From NCBI GenBank assembly GCA_026706385.1, contig JAPOYV010000017.1, positions 61,623 through 125,622 of the forward strand: a stretch of DNA of 64,000 bases, in the 5' to 3' direction. This stretch comes from Gammaproteobacteria bacterium. GTDB taxonomy: Bacteria; Pseudomonadota; Gammaproteobacteria; Pseudomonadales; Azotimanducaceae. Positions 61,972 to 64,000 of the stretch are shown here, in pieces (positions within the stretch are counted from its first letter, which is position 1; every line of letters starts with the position of its first letter). Position numbers and translations under genes: made by a program. The notes below the pieces were generated by a model, which saw nothing but the letters and a program-made list of their open reading frames with translations, had not been told where the DNA came from and did not search any database.

Positions 61972-62832
61972 TCACGCGACGTCCGCCGCAACGTCCCAGA
62001 ACCGCTTGACCGCGTCGATGTGCCCGCGCGCATCGAGCCCGCCGTCCATGGTCACGACAGCCGTGTGACTCACCCCGAGATCTGCGAGGCGCTGCAGCCG
62101 GCCGCGCGCCTCGTCGCCGGCGTCGCCGAGCACGGTCATGCACTCGATGCCCACCTCGGCCGGATCGCGCCCAGCGCGTTCGGCAGCGGCACGCACCTCT
62201 GCGATCTGCGTATCGAGAGCCGGATTGAAGAAGGGGAACCAGCCGTCCGCGATGCGGCCGACACGGTCGATCACTTGCGGTGCCATGCCGCCGAGCCAGA
62301 CCGGGATCTGCCGGTTCACCGGCAACGGGTTTAAGCCCGCCTCCGTAACCGTGTGCCACTTGCCGTTGTAGCTGATGACGTCGTCGGCCCAGAGCTTGCG
62401 CATGAGGTCGATCTGCTCCTCCGAGCGCACCCCGCGATCATGGAAGTTCTCGTCGAGCGCCTCGTATTCGACGGCGTTCCAGCCGGTCCCGATGCCGAGT
62501 CGCAGCCGACCTTGGGAGAGGACGTCCACGCACGCCGCCTGCTTCGCGACCAGAGCGGTTTGCCGCTGCGGGAGGATGATCACCGCCGAGACCATCTCCA
62601 ACGACGTCGTGAGGCCGGCCAAGTACCCGAACAGCACGAACGGCTCGTGAAACAGGCTTTCCGACGTGTACGGGCCCTGCCAGTCCGGCCGATTCGCGGT
62701 GCTGGCGCCGAGCACGTGATCGTAGGCGATGAAGTGATCGTAGCCGATGGCCTCGGCCGTCGTCGCGAACTCCGCAACGATGCCAGGATCCGTACCGATC
62801 TCGGTCTGCGGGAATACCACGCCCAGTTTCAT
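61972..62832 (-). CDS. LLM-class flavin-dependent oxidoreductase
   Basis: A 286-residue TIM-barrel protein of the luciferase-like monooxygenase family, F420/FMN type. The family start MKLGVVFPQTEIGTDPG is followed by ATTAEAIGYDHFIAYDHVLG, QRQTALVAKQAACVDVLSQGRLRLGIGTGWNAVEYEA and PVWLGGMAPQVIDR, with FMN or F420 both possible. The ATG at 62832 is supported by AGGA upstream. The substrate is unknown. It is divergent from the VOC gene at 62892; the 174 bases after its stop contain a CGGGCC/GGCCCG hairpin at 61909-61926. Confidence 0.85.
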   Translation of the reverse strand: MKLGVVFPQTEIGTDPGIVAEFATTAEAIGYDHFIAYDHVLGASTANRPDWQGPYTSESLFHEPFVLFGYLAGLTTSLEMVSAVIILPQRQTALVAKQAACVDVLSQGRLRLGIGTGWNAVEYEALDENFHDRGVRSEEQIDLMRKLWADDVISYNGKWHTVTEAGLNPLPVNRQIPVWLGGMAPQVIDRVGRIADGWFPFFNPALDTQIAEVRAAAERAGRDPAEVGIECMTVLGDAGDEARGRLQRLADLGVSHTAVVTMDGGLDARGHIDAVKRFWDVAADVA

Positions 62833-62891
62833 AGCGATTTTCCTTTTGCATTGATACGGTAATGATCCCGTTCCACAGGCACCCACACAAG

Positions 62892-63272
62892 ATGGCGAGA
62901 TTCGAGTTCCGCGGCATCCAGACCGTCGTCACCTACGTCCGCGACGTCGAGGCATCAGCGGCCTTCTACGCCGACATCCTTGGCCTGCCTTTCGTCTACA
63001 AGAACGAAGGCGTGATCGCATTCGACACCGGCGGTCCCCGCATCCTCCTGCACCCGGGCCTGACGGACGACGTCAACCCGGCCCAGGGACACGATGTCTA
63101 TTGGCAAGTAGACGACGTCGACGGCCTGATCGAATTGGTCCGCACCGCCGGCGCCGAGATCACCCAAGAACCAACGGACGAACCGTGGGGCGAGCGCGAC
63201 GCCACCTTCCTCGACCCGGACGGGTATCGGATCAACGTGACTCAGCCGGGTAGCGATTCCTGGGTCCGTTGA
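62892..63272 (+). CDS. VOC-family protein
   Basis: A 126-residue glyoxalase-fold protein: FEFRGIQTVVTYVRDVEASAAFY, ILGLPFVYKNEGVIAFD, GHDVYWQVDDVDGLIELVRTAG and FLDPDGYRINVTQPG. Possible metal ligands are a His in GPRILLHPG and one in GHDVYW. The start could be ATG 62862, ten codons earlier, but similarity begins at 62892. It is divergent from the LLM flavoenzyme gene, and the 450 bases after its stop hold repeats and no gene. Confidence 0.8.
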   Translation: MARFEFRGIQTVVTYVRDVEASAAFYADILGLPFVYKNEGVIAFDTGGPRILLHPGLTDDVNPAQGHDVYWQVDDVDGLIELVRTAGAEITQEPTDEPWGERDATFLDPDGYRINVTQPGSDSWVR

Positions 63273-63317
63273 CGGCTCTGGGGCGTCGTCGAGGGCGTAG
63301 TAGCTCGGCCCTTGATA

Positions 63318-63641
63318 GAACATCGCCCTTTTCAACGCCGGTGTGGGGTTGCCCACCCTTTGACCACCGCGTCAGGTAGCGCAGGACCGGCGCGATGGAC
63401 AAAGCGTGGACAACCCCTTCGGCGTCGTCGTGGGTGTTCGGCGGTTGCCGGGAGAAGGCGCCGAGGCTGGTGGCGCCAGGCTTTGTACGCTGCGGCGCAC
63501 CGAGGGAGGTCGCGGCCGGGCAGCAGACGGAACATCGCCCTTCTCAAGTTCGGCGCAGCAGGGCCATGCAGCGCAGGCCCGACCGGGCCGTTCGCAGGCG
63601 GGGCGTTGCCCGGATCGCCGGCATGGAAAGGGCGATGTTCC
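63318..63641. repeat. Three copies of a short repeat beginning GAACATCGCCCTT, one inverted
   Basis: The unit is GAACATCGCCCTT followed by TTCAA or CTCAA at 63318-63335 and 63530-63547, and inverted as GGAAAGGGCGATGTTCC at 63625-63641. The inverted pair 63530/63625 faces across about 80 bases rich in small hairpins. The unit lies in the non-coding stretch (63273-63728) just upstream of the RAYT-like gene. It is unrelated to the GGTGCGCGGACGT family. Confidence 0.6.
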
Positions 63642-63685
63642 GGTGAAGGGGGAAGGGGCCGGACTTCGTCGGCGATGCTTCATAA

Positions 63686-63705
63686 TACTGTTGGCATATA
63701 CAGTA
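63686..63705 (+). promoter_or_regulatory. LexA (SOS) box upstream of the RAYT-like gene
   Basis: TACTGTTGGCATATACAGTA has the CTG-N10-CAG core and both TACTG/CAGTA arms of the E. coli-type SOS box, in one of the few AT-rich spots of the window. It ends 23 bases before the ATG at 63729. CATAAT at 63681-63686 could be a -10 element just upstream of the box. LexA binding here would repress the downstream gene until DNA damage. Confidence 0.7.
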
Positions 63706-63728
63706 GTTCGGAGTAGGCTGTTCCCCGA

Positions 63729-64000
63729 ATGCAGGACACCACGGTGACGCCTCGTGCAAGGGAAACGTCGTCCTCGGAACACAGGCAAGCGGCGGCCGCG
63801 GCAGGTCCGAAGGCGCCGCCAGCCCCGACAGACCAGCCTCGAGTTCAAACCCGCGGGCCGCGGCGGCGCACGCCCGGCGCCGGGCGGCCGCGGACCCGCC
63901 GCTCGCGGGTCGCGCACCGCAGCCGCGGCGCCGTTCCCGGGCGCTACCCGGTGCTGGTCACGCTGCGCGTGCTCGACGACGTGCCGCCGCTGCGCCGGGG
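63729..64000 (+). CDS. RAYT-like (REP-associated tyrosine) transposase, 3' part beyond the window
   Basis: The frame opens at ATG 63729 and has no stop to the window end (90 codons). The first 55 residues are proline-, arginine- and alanine-rich. From there RPRTRRSRVAHRSRGAV and YPVLVTLRVLDDVPPLR match the N-terminal strand of the Y1_Tnp/IS200-like family as seen in RAYT proteins (typical relatives read HPVHVTLR near here). The HUH and catalytic tyrosine motifs would lie outside the window, so the call rests on the N-terminal strand alone. RAYTs move or copy REP elements, and REP-like sequences are scattered through this window. Confidence 0.6.
   Translation, partial: MQDTTVTPRARETSSSEHRQAAAAAGPKAPPAPTDQPRVQTRGPRRRTPGAGRPRTRRSRVAHRSRGAVPGRYPVLVTLRVLDDVPPLRR

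Overview
The window is 64 kb of gene-dense, high-GC chromosomal DNA. An uncultured, marine- or host-associated gammaproteobacterium fits best; this is inference. The supporting signs are a Pseudomonas-like order of nitrate assimilation genes, a sigma-54 promoter, an E. coli-type LexA box, REP-like palindromes together with a REP-associated transposase, a TonB-dependent receptor, and many accessory hydrolases and dioxygenases. I see no rRNA, tRNA, CRISPR array or complete insertion sequence.

Layout. 1-8.9 kb: a fused CydDC-like ABC exporter running off the left edge, a divergent amine-oxidase-like flavoenzyme with two methyltransferases and a double GFA protein, then an O-methyltransferase and an NCS2 nucleobase permease with an extra C-terminal domain. 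9-14 kb: an MFS exporter with a histidine-rich tail, a secreted haloalkane dehalogenase, a universal stress protein, a Fic protein with a degenerate active site and a broken hydrolase. 14.1-16.3 kb: a four-gene cluster led by an ArsC-family gene whose catalytic cysteine codon is TGA. It is followed by a hairpin suitable as a bacterial SECIS, so it is most likely a selenoprotein missed by ordinary gene calling.

16.3-26.3 kb: one minus-strand assimilatory nitrate operon (nirB, nirD, nitrate reductase, a ferredoxin/membrane-anchor fusion, a nitrate transporter and a PP2C-kinase protein) with a near-perfect sigma-54 promoter. 26.5-31.8 kb: an oligopeptide-binding protein, a phytanoyl-CoA dioxygenase-like protein, a frameshifted MFS gene and a serine hydrolase. 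32-39.7 kb: two more beta-lactamase-fold hydrolases, a TonB receptor divergent from a second haloalkane dehalogenase, and a Uma2 nuclease-fold protein. 39.9-44.4 kb: a tight minus-strand run of class-III aminotransferase, VOC protein, nucleotidyltransferase, GFA protein and sulfatase.

44.5-45.6 kb is a decayed stretch with a REP-like element, a hicB-like gene and a mutated hicA-like gene. 45.7-54.7 kb: a plus-strand run of fused hydantoinase/oxoprolinase, carboxylesterase, S33 peptidase-like hydrolase and a NatAB-like ABC transporter, most joined by stop/start overlaps. 54.7-60.1 kb: TonB-domain protein, CoA-transferase, VOC protein, ammonium transporter and MFS protein on the minus strand. 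60.2-63.3 kb: SDR, Uma2, LLM flavoenzyme and VOC protein. The right edge holds the start of a RAYT-like transposase, with a LexA box just upstream and three copies of another short repeat nearby.

Nitrogen acquisition is a clear theme: nitrate and nitrite reduction, nitrate and ammonium uptake, purine or pyrimidine uptake, peptide uptake and amine oxidation. Scavenging or detoxifying organohalides, esters, sulfate esters and hydantoin-like compounds is a second. Small intergenic REP-like palindromes at four places, with a RAYT at the edge, point to an active or recently active REP system.
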